The notes under the pieces were generated by a model, which was not told the origin of the DNA, did not search any database, and saw nothing but the letters and a program-made list of their open reading frames with translations. Below, piece after piece: positions 20,037 to 27,862 of a stretch of 64,000 nt of DNA. The number at the start of each line of letters is the position of its first letter. Positions within the stretch are counted from its first letter, which is position 1. Origin of the DNA: Brachybacterium faecium DSM 4810 (GTDB lineage Bacteria > Actinomycetota > Actinomycetes > Actinomycetales > Dermabacteraceae). The DNA lies in NCBI GenBank assembly GCA_000023405.1, contig CP001643.1:1240001-1304000 (forward strand), in the 5' to 3' direction. Made by a program: the position numbers and the translations under genes.

Positions 20037-21316
20037 ATGACGGGCCCCGCGGACCCACCGCCGCTGCGCCGCACTCCGGAATACCTCAAGTGGCTCGCCG
20101 GCGATCTGCTGCTGGACATGGGCACCGGGATCGGCGCCTTCGCGTTCCCGCTGGTGACCTTCGCGGTCACCGACTCGCTCGGCGCCACCGGGATGGTGGC
20201 CCTCGTGCAGGGGCTGGGCGCGGTGATCGGGATCGTTCCCGGAGGTCTGCTCTCCGACCGGGTCGAGAGGCGCCGGCTGAGGTTGCTGGCCGGGGCGACC
20301 GGGGCGCTCCTCCAGGCGGTGCTCGTGGCGGTGCTGCTGGCCGGCGGGGCCGGCGCAGCGGTGCTGGCCGTCATCGCCTTCCTGGACCGGCTGCGCGGCT
20401 CCCTGCTGGGCAACGCCTCGAACGCGATGCTCAAGCAGCTCGTGCCCCGGCGCTGCTGCCGCGGGCGGTGTCGGTGAACCAGGGCCGGGAGGCCGCCGTC
20501 GAGATGGGCTCCGGGCCCGCCGGAGGCGCGCTGCTCGGCCTGTCGATCGCCTTCCCGCCGCTCGCGCAGCTGCTGGGCAACCTCGGCTCTCTCGTCGCGA
20601 CCCTCACCATGCGCCGCAGGTACCGGCCACGAGCGGAAGGGGCCGCGCCCACCCGGTGGCGGGACGATCTGCGTGATGCGGTCGCCTGGATGGGCTCCCA
20701 GCCGATCCGGCTGCAGATGCTCGCGATCGCCTCCTCCGTCAACCTCGGCGCGAACGGTCTGATCTTCGCGGTGCTGCTGGACCTGGCGGACGCCGGGGTG
20801 TCGGCCACCCGCATCGGTCTGCTGAACACGGTGCTGGCGGCAGCGATCCTGGTGGGCGCCTTCGCCGCGCCCCGCCTGGTCGACTCGGTGCCCACGGGGA
20901 TCCTCACGATCGCCCCCGTGCTGCTGATGGCGCTGGTGGGGGCGTTCCTGCCCTTCGCCCCCAGCATGCTCTGGATCGGTGCCGCCTATGCGGTGCTGGG
21001 GATCGGTCTGCCCGCCATCAACGCCTCCAGCCAGGGGTTCTTCACCCACATCACCCCGGTGTCGATGCAGGGCCGGGTCAGCGCGCTGATGCGACTGGTC
21101 TCCTCATCGCTGACACCGCTGGCGCCCGCGGTCGCAGGCTGGGGGCTCGAGCTCGTCGGCACGCTGGGCACCATGCTCGTGTTCACCGCGGTGCTCGTGG
21201 CGGGTGCCCTGGTGGGCCTGCTGGGACCGGACCTGCGCCGGGTGCCGACCGCACCGCAGTGGGAGGGCTATGCCCGCGCGGAGGGGCTGGCCGTCGAGGA
21301 GCCGCGCGAGGAGTGA
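20037..21316 (+). pseudogene. MFS transporter interrupted by a -1 frameshift
   Basis: A drug/efflux-type MFS protein of about 425 residues is split over two frames. From ATG 20037 the frame encodes helices 1-4 (EYLKWLAGDLLLDMGTG..., LLSDRVERRRLR) and ends out of frame at 20477. The rest (PRAVSVNQGREAAVEMGSGPAGG through the last helix and RVPTAPQWEGYARAE) continues in the other frame to 21316. The joint falls at the C run 20445-20448: with five Cs instead of four it would read LKQLVPPALLPRAVSVNQG, as in intact homologues. It may be a real recent mutation, a phase-variable C tract or a sequencing error. All other signs of coding are intact. Confidence 0.8.
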
Positions 21317-21359
21317 GGGCGGCGTCGCCGCGGCGCTCAGCGCACCGCCGCTCCCGCGC

Positions 21360-22268
21360 TCACAGGGCCGGCGGCTCCTCGCCGGGCGGCGCATGCCCGA
21401 TCCATTCGCAGGCGCGGGCCCTGCGCGCGCTCTGCAGCTGCCGGCGCGAGCGCAGATAGACGATCAGCACCGCCGCGACCAGCGAGGCGGCACCGCCGCC
21501 GAGCATCCACGGCGACCAGCGCGCCATCTCGCCGTCCTCACCCCGCATCAGGGTGATCAGCAGGACCGCCGCCCCCGCGACGATCGCGAGCACCCCGGCG
21601 CCCACCAGCAGCGCCGGGCCGAGCGCGCGCACGAGGGCCGGCCCCGCCGACTCTCCCTGCAGCGGTCGACGCAGCGGCAGTCCGCGACCGAGCTGGCCGG
21701 GGCGCGAGACCGCCCAGTCCAGCAGGATCCGGTCCCGCCGCCGGGTGGCGACGGCGCCGACGACCGCCGCCAGGAGTGCTGCGACGAGCATCGTCACCAG
21801 CAGCGCCAGCGCGTTCTCGGGGATCCGCTCCGCGAGACCGCCGCCCTCCGCGCGCACGCCCTGCACCACCGTGGCGGCGAAGGCGCCGACCACCACCAGC
21901 AGCAGCACGCCCTCGACCACCCGCAGCGGCAGCTGGCGCGCCCCCGCCTCGGCCTCCGCCGCGGAGTCGAGCTCGTCCGCGACCGCGTCGGCCCCCTCCT
22001 CGAGCACCACGCGGCGCTCATCGGCCAGGCGCTGGATGAACTCCTCCGCGTCGGGGCCGGAGCGCAGGGACGGGGCGTACTGCGCCCGCTGCGCCGCGGT
22101 GAGCCAGGCCGTCATCACCATCGCGTCGGCCGAGGCGCGCTCCTCGGGCAGCAGATCGGCGTTGACGATCGCGCGCACCTTCGCGGCCTGGCGCCCGCCG
22201 AACAGACCGGCGGCAGTGCCGGAGCTGTCGGGCGGGAGATGTCTCGGCGACGGCGGGGAAGTCGACAT
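21360..22268 (-). CDS. hypothetical membrane protein, four helices
   Basis: Not recognised. The 302-residue protein has a cytoplasmic N-terminal region of about 115 residues (GLFGGRQAAKVRAIVNADLL..., rich in Glu and Ala helices), then four predicted helices in two pairs: VVEGVLLLVVVGAFAATVV, NALALLVTMLVAALLAAVVG, LGPALLVGAGVLAIVAGAAVLL and WMLGGGAASLVAAVLIVYL, and a basic tail. The ATG at 22268 has GACGAT six bases before it. It diverges from the FAD/NAD(P)-binding gene and converges on the frameshifted MFS gene. Arrangement suggests a small membrane scaffold, but no function is supported. Confidence 0.7.
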   Translation of the reverse strand: MSTSPPSPRHLPPDSSGTAAGLFGGRQAAKVRAIVNADLLPEERASADAMVMTAWLTAAQRAQYAPSLRSGPDAEEFIQRLADERRVVLEEGADAVADELDSAAEAEAGARQLPLRVVEGVLLLVVVGAFAATVVQGVRAEGGGLAERIPENALALLVTMLVAALLAAVVGAVATRRRDRILLDWAVSRPGQLGRGLPLRRPLQGESAGPALVRALGPALLVGAGVLAIVAGAAVLLITLMRGEDGEMARWSPWMLGGGAASLVAAVLIVYLRSRRQLQSARRARACEWIGHAPPGEEPPAL

Positions 22269-22274
22269 GGCGAC

Positions 22275-22280
22275 ATCGTC
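22275..22280 (-). promoter_or_regulatory. -10-like hexamer, leaderless start
   Basis: GACGAT on the minus strand, then six bases and the ATG of the four-helix membrane protein. Confidence 0.4.
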
Positions 22281-22355
22281 CCAGATCGAGGCCTGCGGTG
22301 CGCGGGCCGGTCCGGGCCCGACGGTGCGCGATGTGGACCTCGCCGCGCTCCGCGC

Positions 22356-22361
22356 CATACT
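22356..22361 (+). promoter_or_regulatory. -10-like hexamer, leaderless start
   Basis: CATACT followed by six bases and the ATG of the FAD/NAD(P)-binding protein. It is the divergent partner of the hexamer at 22275-22280. Confidence 0.5.
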
Positions 22362-22367
22362 GGAACG

Positions 22368-24149
22368 ATGACCGCAGCCTCCGATCCCGCCCGCACCGTC
22401 GCCGTCGTCGGAGCGGGGCCGCGGGGCACGGCGATCATCGAGCGGCTGGTCGCCGCCTCCACCACTCCGCAGTGGCACGGATCCCTCACCGTGCACCTGA
22501 TCGACCCGCTGGTGGGCCACGGCGGCGCGGTGTGGCGGGACGACCAGTCCGAGGTCCTGCTGATGAACACCACCACCTGCCAGACCACGATGTACCCCGA
22601 CGAGTCCTGCCATGCGCTGCTGCCCGTGCCGCGCAGCGAGACGCTCGCCGAGCATCTGGCGGGCGAGGGCCTGCGCCCCACCGACTTCGCGCCCCGCGCC
22701 GCCCACGGCCGCTATCTCGCCCACGTGCTCGAGACGGCGAAGGCCGCCGCCGCGCCGGAGCGGCTGCGGATCGTCGAGCACGCCGCCGAGGCGGTCGACG
22801 TGACCGGCCCGGCCGACGGGACCCAGCGGGTGCGGCTGTCCGACGGGCGCGTGCTGCGCGCCGACGCGGTCGCCCTCGCGCTCGGCCACCTGCCCACCGC
22901 GCTCGGCCCGCGCTCGCAGCAGCTCGCCGATGCCGCCGAGCGCCACGGGCTCGTGCACCTGGGCCCCGCCAATCCGCTCGAGGTGGACTACGCGGCGCTG
23001 CTGGGGCGCGATGCCGTCGCCGTGCAGGGCATGGGCCTGAACTTCTACGACGCCATCGGCATGCTCACCCAGGTCGCGGGCGGGCGCTTCGAGCCCGACT
23101 CCGCCGCCGCCTCCGGGCTGCGCTACCGGCCCGGGGGCGGGGAGCCGCGGCTCGTGGTCGGCTCCCGCTCCGGCATGGTCTACCGGCCCAAGCCCGACCT
23201 CGGCGACCGCCTGCCCGCGCCGTGGGTCCCGCAGGTGCTCACCGGCGAGAGGGTGCTCGAGCTCGCCGTCCGGCCCGCCGGCGTGGACCACGAGCGCGAG
23301 GTGATGCCCCTGCTGCTCGCCGAGCTGCGCCGGGCGCTGCGCGATGCCGGGCACCACGAGCTCGCGGACGATGCGGCGCTGATCGCGCTGCTGTTCCCCT
23401 TCGGGCGGCGCGGTGGGGGACCCCTCGGGGCCGGCGCCGACCCGCACCGGCGCACCCGCGACGTGCTCCGCGCCGCCCTGCAGGCGGCGACGGCACCGGA
23501 TCCCGCGTGGGTGCTCGTCTACCGGGTTCTCATCGCGCTGCGCATCCAGGTCAACCGGCTCACCGACCTCGGCGCGTACACCACCGAGTCGGTGCGCCGC
23601 GACATCGACGGGCACCTGCGCAACGCCTTCGCCTCCTGGGCCTCGGGCCCGCCGGTGCTGCGGGCCCGCCAGGTGCTCGCCCTCGAGGAGGCGGGCCTGG
23701 TGCAGTTCACCGGCCCTCGCATGCACCTGGACATCGACGAGGAGGCCGGCCGCTTCGCGGTGCGCGGCGGGGAGGGCCCGGTGACGATGTGCGACGGGGT
23801 GCTCGAGGCGCACCTGCCCCCGGTGGACCTGCCCGCCTACCGCAGCCCCCTGCTCGGCGCGTGGCGGGAGCGCGGCGAGGTGCAGAAGGACACCTGGGCC
23901 TCGCGCGGCACCCGGCGACGGATGCTCACCGGCTCGATCGCGGTGGACGGCCTGTACGCGCCGGTCGGCGTCGACGGGACCGTGCACGAGCGCCGGCTGC
24001 TGGTGGGCGTGCCGGTGAGCACCGCGCAGCCCGGCTCCGCGATCACCGCCGAGCCCGGCAGCTCCCCGCAGCTGCTGCGCCACGCCGAGGCCGTCGCCCT
24101 GCGGCTGGCCCGCGCCGGCGGCGCGCTGGAGGAGGAGACCTCCCGCTGA
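22368..24149 (+). CDS. FAD/NAD(P)-binding protein
   Basis: Putative cytoplasmic flavoprotein of 593 residues with a single N-terminal Rossmann motif VVGAGPRGTAIIERL (about 13-27), the layout of the NAD_binding_9 family. Further family marks are the MNTTTCQTTMYPDES segment, ALALGHLP (second dinucleotide-site strand) and VQGMGLNFYDAIGMLT. Members of this family occur beside peptide-modifying and siderophore genes in some species, but here no such genes lie nearby, so the substrate is unknown. The start at ATG 22368 is supported by the -10-like CATACT six bases upstream and by the Rossmann fold beginning right after it. dapE follows after 13 bases and may be co-transcribed. Confidence 0.82.
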   Translation: MTAASDPARTVAVVGAGPRGTAIIERLVAASTTPQWHGSLTVHLIDPLVGHGGAVWRDDQSEVLLMNTTTCQTTMYPDESCHALLPVPRSETLAEHLAGEGLRPTDFAPRAAHGRYLAHVLETAKAAAAPERLRIVEHAAEAVDVTGPADGTQRVRLSDGRVLRADAVALALGHLPTALGPRSQQLADAAERHGLVHLGPANPLEVDYAALLGRDAVAVQGMGLNFYDAIGMLTQVAGGRFEPDSAAASGLRYRPGGGEPRLVVGSRSGMVYRPKPDLGDRLPAPWVPQVLTGERVLELAVRPAGVDHEREVMPLLLAELRRALRDAGHHELADDAALIALLFPFGRRGGGPLGAGADPHRRTRDVLRAALQAATAPDPAWVLVYRVLIALRIQVNRLTDLGAYTTESVRRDIDGHLRNAFASWASGPPVLRARQVLALEEAGLVQFTGPRMHLDIDEEAGRFAVRGGEGPVTMCDGVLEAHLPPVDLPAYRSPLLGAWRERGEVQKDTWASRGTRRRMLTGSIAVDGLYAPVGVDGTVHERRLLVGVPVSTAQPGSAITAEPGSSPQLLRHAEAVALRLARAGGALEEETSR

Positions 24150-24162
24150 ACCGCATGGCACG

Positions 24163-25275
24163 ATGACGCGCATGAGCAGCCGGGCAGCCACCACCCTCGA
24201 CCCCCATGCCGACATCGCCGAGCTCACCGCCGCGATCGTCGACATCGAATCCGTCTCCGGGAACGAGGAGGCGCTCGCCGACGCGATCGAGCAGGCGCTG
24301 CGCACCCACGCCCCGCACCTCGAGGTGCTCCGCGACGGGGACACCGTCATCGCCCGCACCCACCGGGGCCTGCCCCGGCGGGTGCTGCTGGCCGGCCACC
24401 TGGACACCGTGCCCGTCGCCGCGAACCTGCCCTCCTCGCGCCGGGTCCGCGACGGCCGGGAGGAGCTGGTGGGCCGCGGCAGCTGCGACATGAAGGGCGG
24501 GGTCGCGGTGTTCCTCAAGCTCGCCGTCGAGGCGGTCGCGGCGCCGGTGGACCTCACCTGGCTCTTCTACGACCATGAGGAGGTCGCGGCGGCGCAGAAC
24601 TCGCTCACCCGCCTCGCCGCCGAGCACCCGGAGCACCTCGCCGCGGATTTCGCCGTCCTCGGCGAGCCCACCTCGGCCGGCGTCGAGGGCGGCTGCAAGG
24701 GCACCATGAAACTCGAGGTGACCGCCCGCGGCACCGCCGCCCACTCCGCCCGCGACTGGGTGGGGGACAATGCGATCCACGCTCTCGCGCCCGTGCTCGA
24801 GCGGCTCTCCGCCTACCGGCCGCGCCGCGCCGTGATCGACGGGCTCGAGTACTGCGAATGCCTCAACGCCGTCGCGATCTCCGGCGGGATCGCCGGGAAC
24901 GTGATCCCGGACCGGGCGAGCGCCACCCTCAACTACCGCTTCGCCCCGGACACCACCGTCGCGCAGGCCGAGGCGCATGTGCGCGAGGTCCTCTCCGGGC
25001 TCGAGCTGGAGATCGAGGTGACCGACGCGGCCGGCGGCGCGCTGCCCGGCCTGGACCATGACGCCGCCCGCGACTTCCTCGCCGCTCTCGGCGGGGCGGT
25101 GCCCGTCGCCGCGAAGCAGGGCTGGACGGACGTGGCCCGCTTCGCGGCGCTCGGCACCCCGGCCGTGAACTTCGGCCCCGGGGACCCTCTGCTCGCCCAC
25201 ACCGATGACGAGCACGTGCCGCTCGCCGACCTCGAGACCGCGCTCGCGGGGCTGCGGCGCGTCCTCAGCGCCTGA
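24163..25275 (+). CDS. dapE: succinyl-diaminopimelate desuccinylase
   Basis: Dinuclear zinc amidohydrolase (M20 family) that removes succinate from N-succinyl-LL-diaminopimelate, completing the branch begun by DapD and DapC. The 370 residues show His79 and Asp81 in AGHLDTVP, bridging Asp109 in CDMKGG, catalytic base Glu139 and ligand Glu140 in YDHEEV, the substrate-site GEPT loop, a dimerisation domain with GTAAHSARDW, and a last ligand His in LLAHTDDEHV. The sequence fits the actinobacterial DapE type. The first ATG is used; one three codons later is possible, and neither has a clear ribosome site. It follows the flavoprotein gene by 13 bases. Confidence 0.94.
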   Translation: MTRMSSRAATTLDPHADIAELTAAIVDIESVSGNEEALADAIEQALRTHAPHLEVLRDGDTVIARTHRGLPRRVLLAGHLDTVPVAANLPSSRRVRDGREELVGRGSCDMKGGVAVFLKLAVEAVAAPVDLTWLFYDHEEVAAAQNSLTRLAAEHPEHLAADFAVLGEPTSAGVEGGCKGTMKLEVTARGTAAHSARDWVGDNAIHALAPVLERLSAYRPRRAVIDGLEYCECLNAVAISGGIAGNVIPDRASATLNYRFAPDTTVAQAEAHVREVLSGLELEIEVTDAAGGALPGLDHDAARDFLAALGGAVPVAAKQGWTDVARFAALGTPAVNFGPGDPLLAHTDDEHVPLADLETALAGLRRVLSA

Positions 25276-25347
25276 TCCGCCCCCGGGGCGGGCCCTCCCG
25301 CGCCGGCCGCGTCCCCGAGATCCCCGGGCCCGCGCAGGCCAGGGCGC

Positions 25348-25353
25348 TACGCT
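25348..25353 (+). promoter_or_regulatory. -10-like hexamer, leaderless start
   Basis: TACGCT followed by six bases and the ATG of the LOG-family gene; the same hexamer and spacing occur before the PHP gene at 32526. Confidence 0.5.
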
Positions 25354-25359
25354 CGGTCC

Positions 25360-26160
25360 ATGACTCCTGAGGAACGACAGCACCACCGCACGGGCCCCGT
25401 CACGCTGCGCGGGCCCCTGCGGCCCACCCGCACCACCGACCAGCAGCTCCTGGAGCAGGACGGCCCGGCGGAGTGGGCCCACAAGGATCCGTGGCGGGTG
25501 CTGCGCATCCAGTCCGAGTTCGTCGAGGGGTTCGAGGCGCTCGCCGAGCTCGGCCCCGCCATCTCCATCTTCGGCTCCGCCCGGCTGGGGGAGGACAGCC
25601 CCTACTACGGCTGCGCGATCGAGGTCGCCAAGGGCCTGGTCGACATGGGGTACGCGGTCATCACCGGCGGCGGTCCCGGGATCATGGAGGCCGGCAACCG
25701 CGGGGCCCAGGAGGCCGGCGGGGTCTCCGTGGGCCTCGGCATCGAGGTGCCGCATGAACAGGGGATGAACGAGTACGTCGACCTCGGGGTCGACTTCCGC
25801 TACTTCTTCGCGCGCAAGACGATGTTCGTGAAGTACTCCAGCGGATTCGTGGTCATGCCCGGCGGTCTCGGCACCTTCGACGAGCTGTTCGAGGCGCTCT
25901 GCCTGATGCAGACCCACAAGATCGATCTGTTCCCCGTGGTGCTCGTGGGCCGCGAGTACTGGCAGGGTCTGCTCGACTGGCTGCGCACCGCCGTGGTGGA
26001 CGGCGGGATGGCGAATCCGCTGGACATCGACCTGATGCGGGTCGTGGACACCGCGGAGGAGGCCCTCGAGGTGCTGCGCGAATACACCGGGCAGGACCCG
26101 GCCGCGGGCGAGGTGGGCGGCCCGGTCGGGGACCCGGCCCGCGCCGCGGCCGAGAGATGA
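25360..26160 (+). CDS. LOG family protein (TIGR00730)
   Basis: Cytoplasmic 266-residue protein of the 'lonely guy' fold. Known LOG enzymes cleave nucleoside monophosphates at the N-glycosidic bond, releasing cytokinin or free base. Nucleotide-site motifs are FGSAR (71-75), GGGPGIMEA (103-111), Arg152-Lys153 and the catalytic PGGLGTFDE (167-175, Glu175). The N-terminal extension (TLRGPLRPTRTTDQQLLEQD) is typical of the actinobacterial dapE-linked form (Rv1205 in M. tuberculosis). The physiological substrate in bacteria of this kind is not settled. The stop overlaps the ATG of the next small gene as ATGA. Confidence 0.88.
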   Translation: MTPEERQHHRTGPVTLRGPLRPTRTTDQQLLEQDGPAEWAHKDPWRVLRIQSEFVEGFEALAELGPAISIFGSARLGEDSPYYGCAIEVAKGLVDMGYAVITGGGPGIMEAGNRGAQEAGGVSVGLGIEVPHEQGMNEYVDLGVDFRYFFARKTMFVKYSSGFVVMPGGLGTFDELFEALCLMQTHKIDLFPVVLVGREYWQGLLDWLRTAVVDGGMANPLDIDLMRVVDTAEEALEVLREYTGQDPAAGEVGGPVGDPARAAAER

Positions 26161-26318
26161 GCGCCGTCAGCCCGATCGTGCTGCTCCTGCTGCTGGTCGC
26201 CCTGCTCGTCGCGGTGCTCATGGTGGGGGTCGCGACGGGTCGGATCGGGGACGGGATCGACCTCCCGGACAGGCCGCGGCGGGCTCGACGTGCGCGCCGG
26301 TCCAGAGACCTGAGATAA
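26157..26318 (+). CDS. small single-helix membrane protein (53 aa)
   Basis: Overlaps the LOG stop as ATGA and reads MSAVSPIVLLLLLVALLVAV..., a single helix followed by GRIGDGIDLPDRPRR and a strongly basic tail ending at TAA 26318. The helix plus the 'DLP' turn looks like the N terminus of the DivIVA-type membrane proteins encoded between the LOG gene and DUF3117 in mycobacteria (Rv1209 position), but the coiled-coil part is missing. It may be a natural short version or a remnant. The start/stop overlap and hydrophobic periodicity argue that it is translated. No homology search was possible. Confidence 0.6.
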   Translation: MSAVSPIVLLLLLVALLVAVLMVGVATGRIGDGIDLPDRPRRARRARRSRDLR

Positions 26319-26319
26319 T
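26314..26319 (+). promoter_or_regulatory. extended -10 of the DUF3117 gene
   Basis: TGA-GATAAT (26311-26319) is close to an extended -10. It lies in the last codons of the 53-residue gene, about 75 bases before the DUF3117 ATG. No good -35 is seen. Confidence 0.45.
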
Positions 26320-26394
26320 GGCCACCGTACGCGCATTGTCCGAGGCCCCGTCCGGGGGAGCCACGCAAGGGCAGTGACACATCAAGGAGGCACG

Positions 26395-26562
26395 ATGGCT
26401 GCTATGAAGCCGCGCACCGGTGACGGTCCGCTCGAGGTCGTGGAGGAGGGTCGCAGCATCATCATGCGGGTCCCGCTCGAAGGGGGCGGCCGTCTGGTCG
26501 TCGAGATCGCCGCATCGGAAGCCGTGGAGCTGCGCGACGCCCTCGAGGGCGTCATCAAGTAG
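26395..26562 (+). CDS. DUF3117 family protein
   Basis: A 55-residue protein conserved almost throughout actinobacteria, function unknown. The sequence begins MAAMKPRTGDGPLEV and contains GRSIIMRVPLEGGGRLVVE, nearly invariant in the family. The start is ATG 26395 rather than an in-frame ATG seven codons upstream, because a strong AAGGAGG (26384-26390) sits four bases before it and the family starts at MAAMKPR. The gene is monocistronic, ending at a hairpin. Confidence 0.93.
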   Translation: MAAMKPRTGDGPLEVVEEGRSIIMRVPLEGGGRLVVEIAASEAVELRDALEGVIK

Positions 26563-26580
26563 CAGGTCACCAGCCCTGAT

Positions 26581-26612
26581 CTCAGCCCCGCACCGCTCGG
26601 TGCGGGGCTGAG
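26581..26612. terminator. bidirectional hairpin terminator
   Basis: Perfect 14-bp stem (26581-26594 with 26599-26612) with the loop GCTC, between the convergent DUF3117 and O-methyltransferase genes. Confidence 0.85.
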
Positions 26613-26618
26613 GCCGTC

Positions 26619-27272
26619 TCAGGGCCGCAGCACGGCGGCGAGCACCCCGTCGCCGCTGCCGGTGAGCACGGCGACGAGATCCTCCGCCTCGGTGACGGCG
26701 CGCAGCAGCGCGCGCACCGCCTGCGTGGTCGCATCCCGTGCCGTGGGATCCGCGACCCGGTCGTGGAAGAGGGCGTGCGGGATGACCAGCACGCCGCCGG
26801 GGCGCAGCAGCCGGCGTGCGTGCTCGAGCAGGTCCAGGGCGTGCGGGGCATGCGCCGGGAAGCACACCAGATCGTAGGCGTGATCGGTGAGGCGGCCGAC
26901 GACGTCCCGCGGCCGGCCGGCGATCGTGCGCACGCGCGGGGAGCGGATCCCCGCCTCGAGGAAGGCCTCCCGCGCCGCCCGCTGGTTCTCGACCTCCGTG
27001 TCGATGGTGGTCAGCACGCCGTCGGGATGCATCCCGGACAGCAGGTAGAGGGAGCCGACACCGCTGCCCGTGCCGATCTCGACCGCGGAGCGCGCGTGCA
27101 CCGCGGCGGCGAGCACGCGCATCAGCGCGCCGGCCCCCGGCAGCACGGGCGCGGCCCCGAGCTCGTTGCCGCGCTCCCGGGCGCGGGCGAGGACACCGCC
27201 GTCGGAGAAGAGGCTCGCCTCGTCGACGAATTCCTCACCGTGGGCCCAGCCGGCCACCTTTCCCGACGACAT
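26619..27272 (-). CDS. class I SAM-dependent O-methyltransferase
   Basis: Cytoplasmic methyltransferase of 217 residues in the catechol/caffeoyl-CoA O-methyltransferase family. Motif I is VEIGTGSGVGSLYLL, followed by TTIDTEVENQRAAREAF (acidic loop binding the SAM ribose) and LLRPGGVLVIPHALF. In the usual actinobacterial order it lies between the DUF3117 region and tatB (Rv1220c position). The metal-binding aspartate pattern of the catechol type is not clear, so the acceptor is unknown. The start is ATG 27272, with GGAGAGG about ten bases upstream; the longer frame runs over tatB on the other strand and is rejected. Confidence 0.87.
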   Translation of the reverse strand: MSSGKVAGWAHGEEFVDEASLFSDGGVLARARERGNELGAAPVLPGAGALMRVLAAAVHARSAVEIGTGSGVGSLYLLSGMHPDGVLTTIDTEVENQRAAREAFLEAGIRSPRVRTIAGRPRDVVGRLTDHAYDLVCFPAHAPHALDLLEHARRLLRPGGVLVIPHALFHDRVADPTARDATTQAVRALLRAVTEAEDLVAVLTGSGDGVLAAVLRP

Positions 27273-27401
27273 CTGCGCATCCTCTCCGTTCACCGTGCGA
27301 TCTGGCGATCCTACGACAGCCCCCGCGCCTGTGAGCCCCGGAGGCCGTGCGATGCAATAATGACAGCGCATCAGCGGACCTCGAGACGTACAGGGTGGAC
27401 A

Positions 27402-27812
27402 ATGGGCGGCACCGGATTCATGGGCCTCGGCGGCTGGGAGCTCGTCGTCCTGCTCATCGTGTTCCTGGTGATCGTGGGGCCCCAGCGGCTCCCGGAGGTG
27501 ACGCGGCAGCTGGTGCAGTGGGTGCGCCAGGCCCGCCGCTGGGTCGAGGATTCCCGCAGCACGGTCGAGGACGAGATGGGCATCGCCATCGAGGACCTCA
27601 GGAAGTACGACCCGCGCCAGTACGACCCGCGCCGCATCATCCGCGAGGCCTGGGGCGACACCGACATCGACGAGCTGCTGCCCAGCAAGGACGCGATGAA
27701 CGTCGCCGCCGGCGGTGCCGCCGGCGCCGCCGCGTCCAGCTCGCGCCGCTCCTCCCGCTCGAAGAAGGACGAGGGCCCCCAGCGGGCGCCCTTCGACGAC
27801 GAGGCCACCTGA
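27402..27812 (+). CDS. tatB: Sec-independent translocase subunit TatB
   Basis: Membrane component of the twin-arginine export system, which with TatC recognises folded precursors. The 136 residues start with a short periplasmic tip, one helix (GWELVVLLIVFLVIVGPQRLP, ending in the G-P-x-R-L-P hinge), an amphipathic helix (EVTRQLVQWVRQARRWVEDS) and a charged C-terminal tail with a direct echo YDPRQYDPRR and a Ser/Arg-rich end. An ATG six codons inside is an alternative start. Two Tat-like signal peptides in this window (the lipoproteins at 5787 and 61693) are possible clients. It is divergent from the O-methyltransferase gene. Confidence 0.9.
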   Translation: MGGTGFMGLGGWELVVLLIVFLVIVGPQRLPEVTRQLVQWVRQARRWVEDSRSTVEDEMGIAIEDLRKYDPRQYDPRRIIREAWGDTDIDELLPSKDAMNVAAGGAAGAAASSSRRSSRSKKDEGPQRAPFDDEAT

Positions 27813-27815
27813 GGC

Positions 27816-27847
27816 GGCGCCCGGCAGAGCCGGTATGAGCGCCGGGC
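27816..27847. terminator. weak hairpin between tatB and mrp
   Basis: GCCCGGC (27819-27825) pairs with GCCGGGC (27841-27847), with partial extension on the outside; the loop is 15 bases. It lies in the 50-base gap between two convergent genes. Confidence 0.4.
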
Positions 27848-27862
27848 CCCGGAGCGCGGGCC

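Noticed and set aside
20037-20477. Intact 146-residue protein ending at 20477
   Set aside because: It stops in mid-transporter and the remaining helices continue in the next frame, so a frameshift explains it better.
21204-22367. 388-residue N-terminal extension of the FAD/NAD(P)-binding protein
   Set aside because: The extension is antisense to the four-helix membrane protein gene, and the Rossmann motif begins right after ATG 22368.
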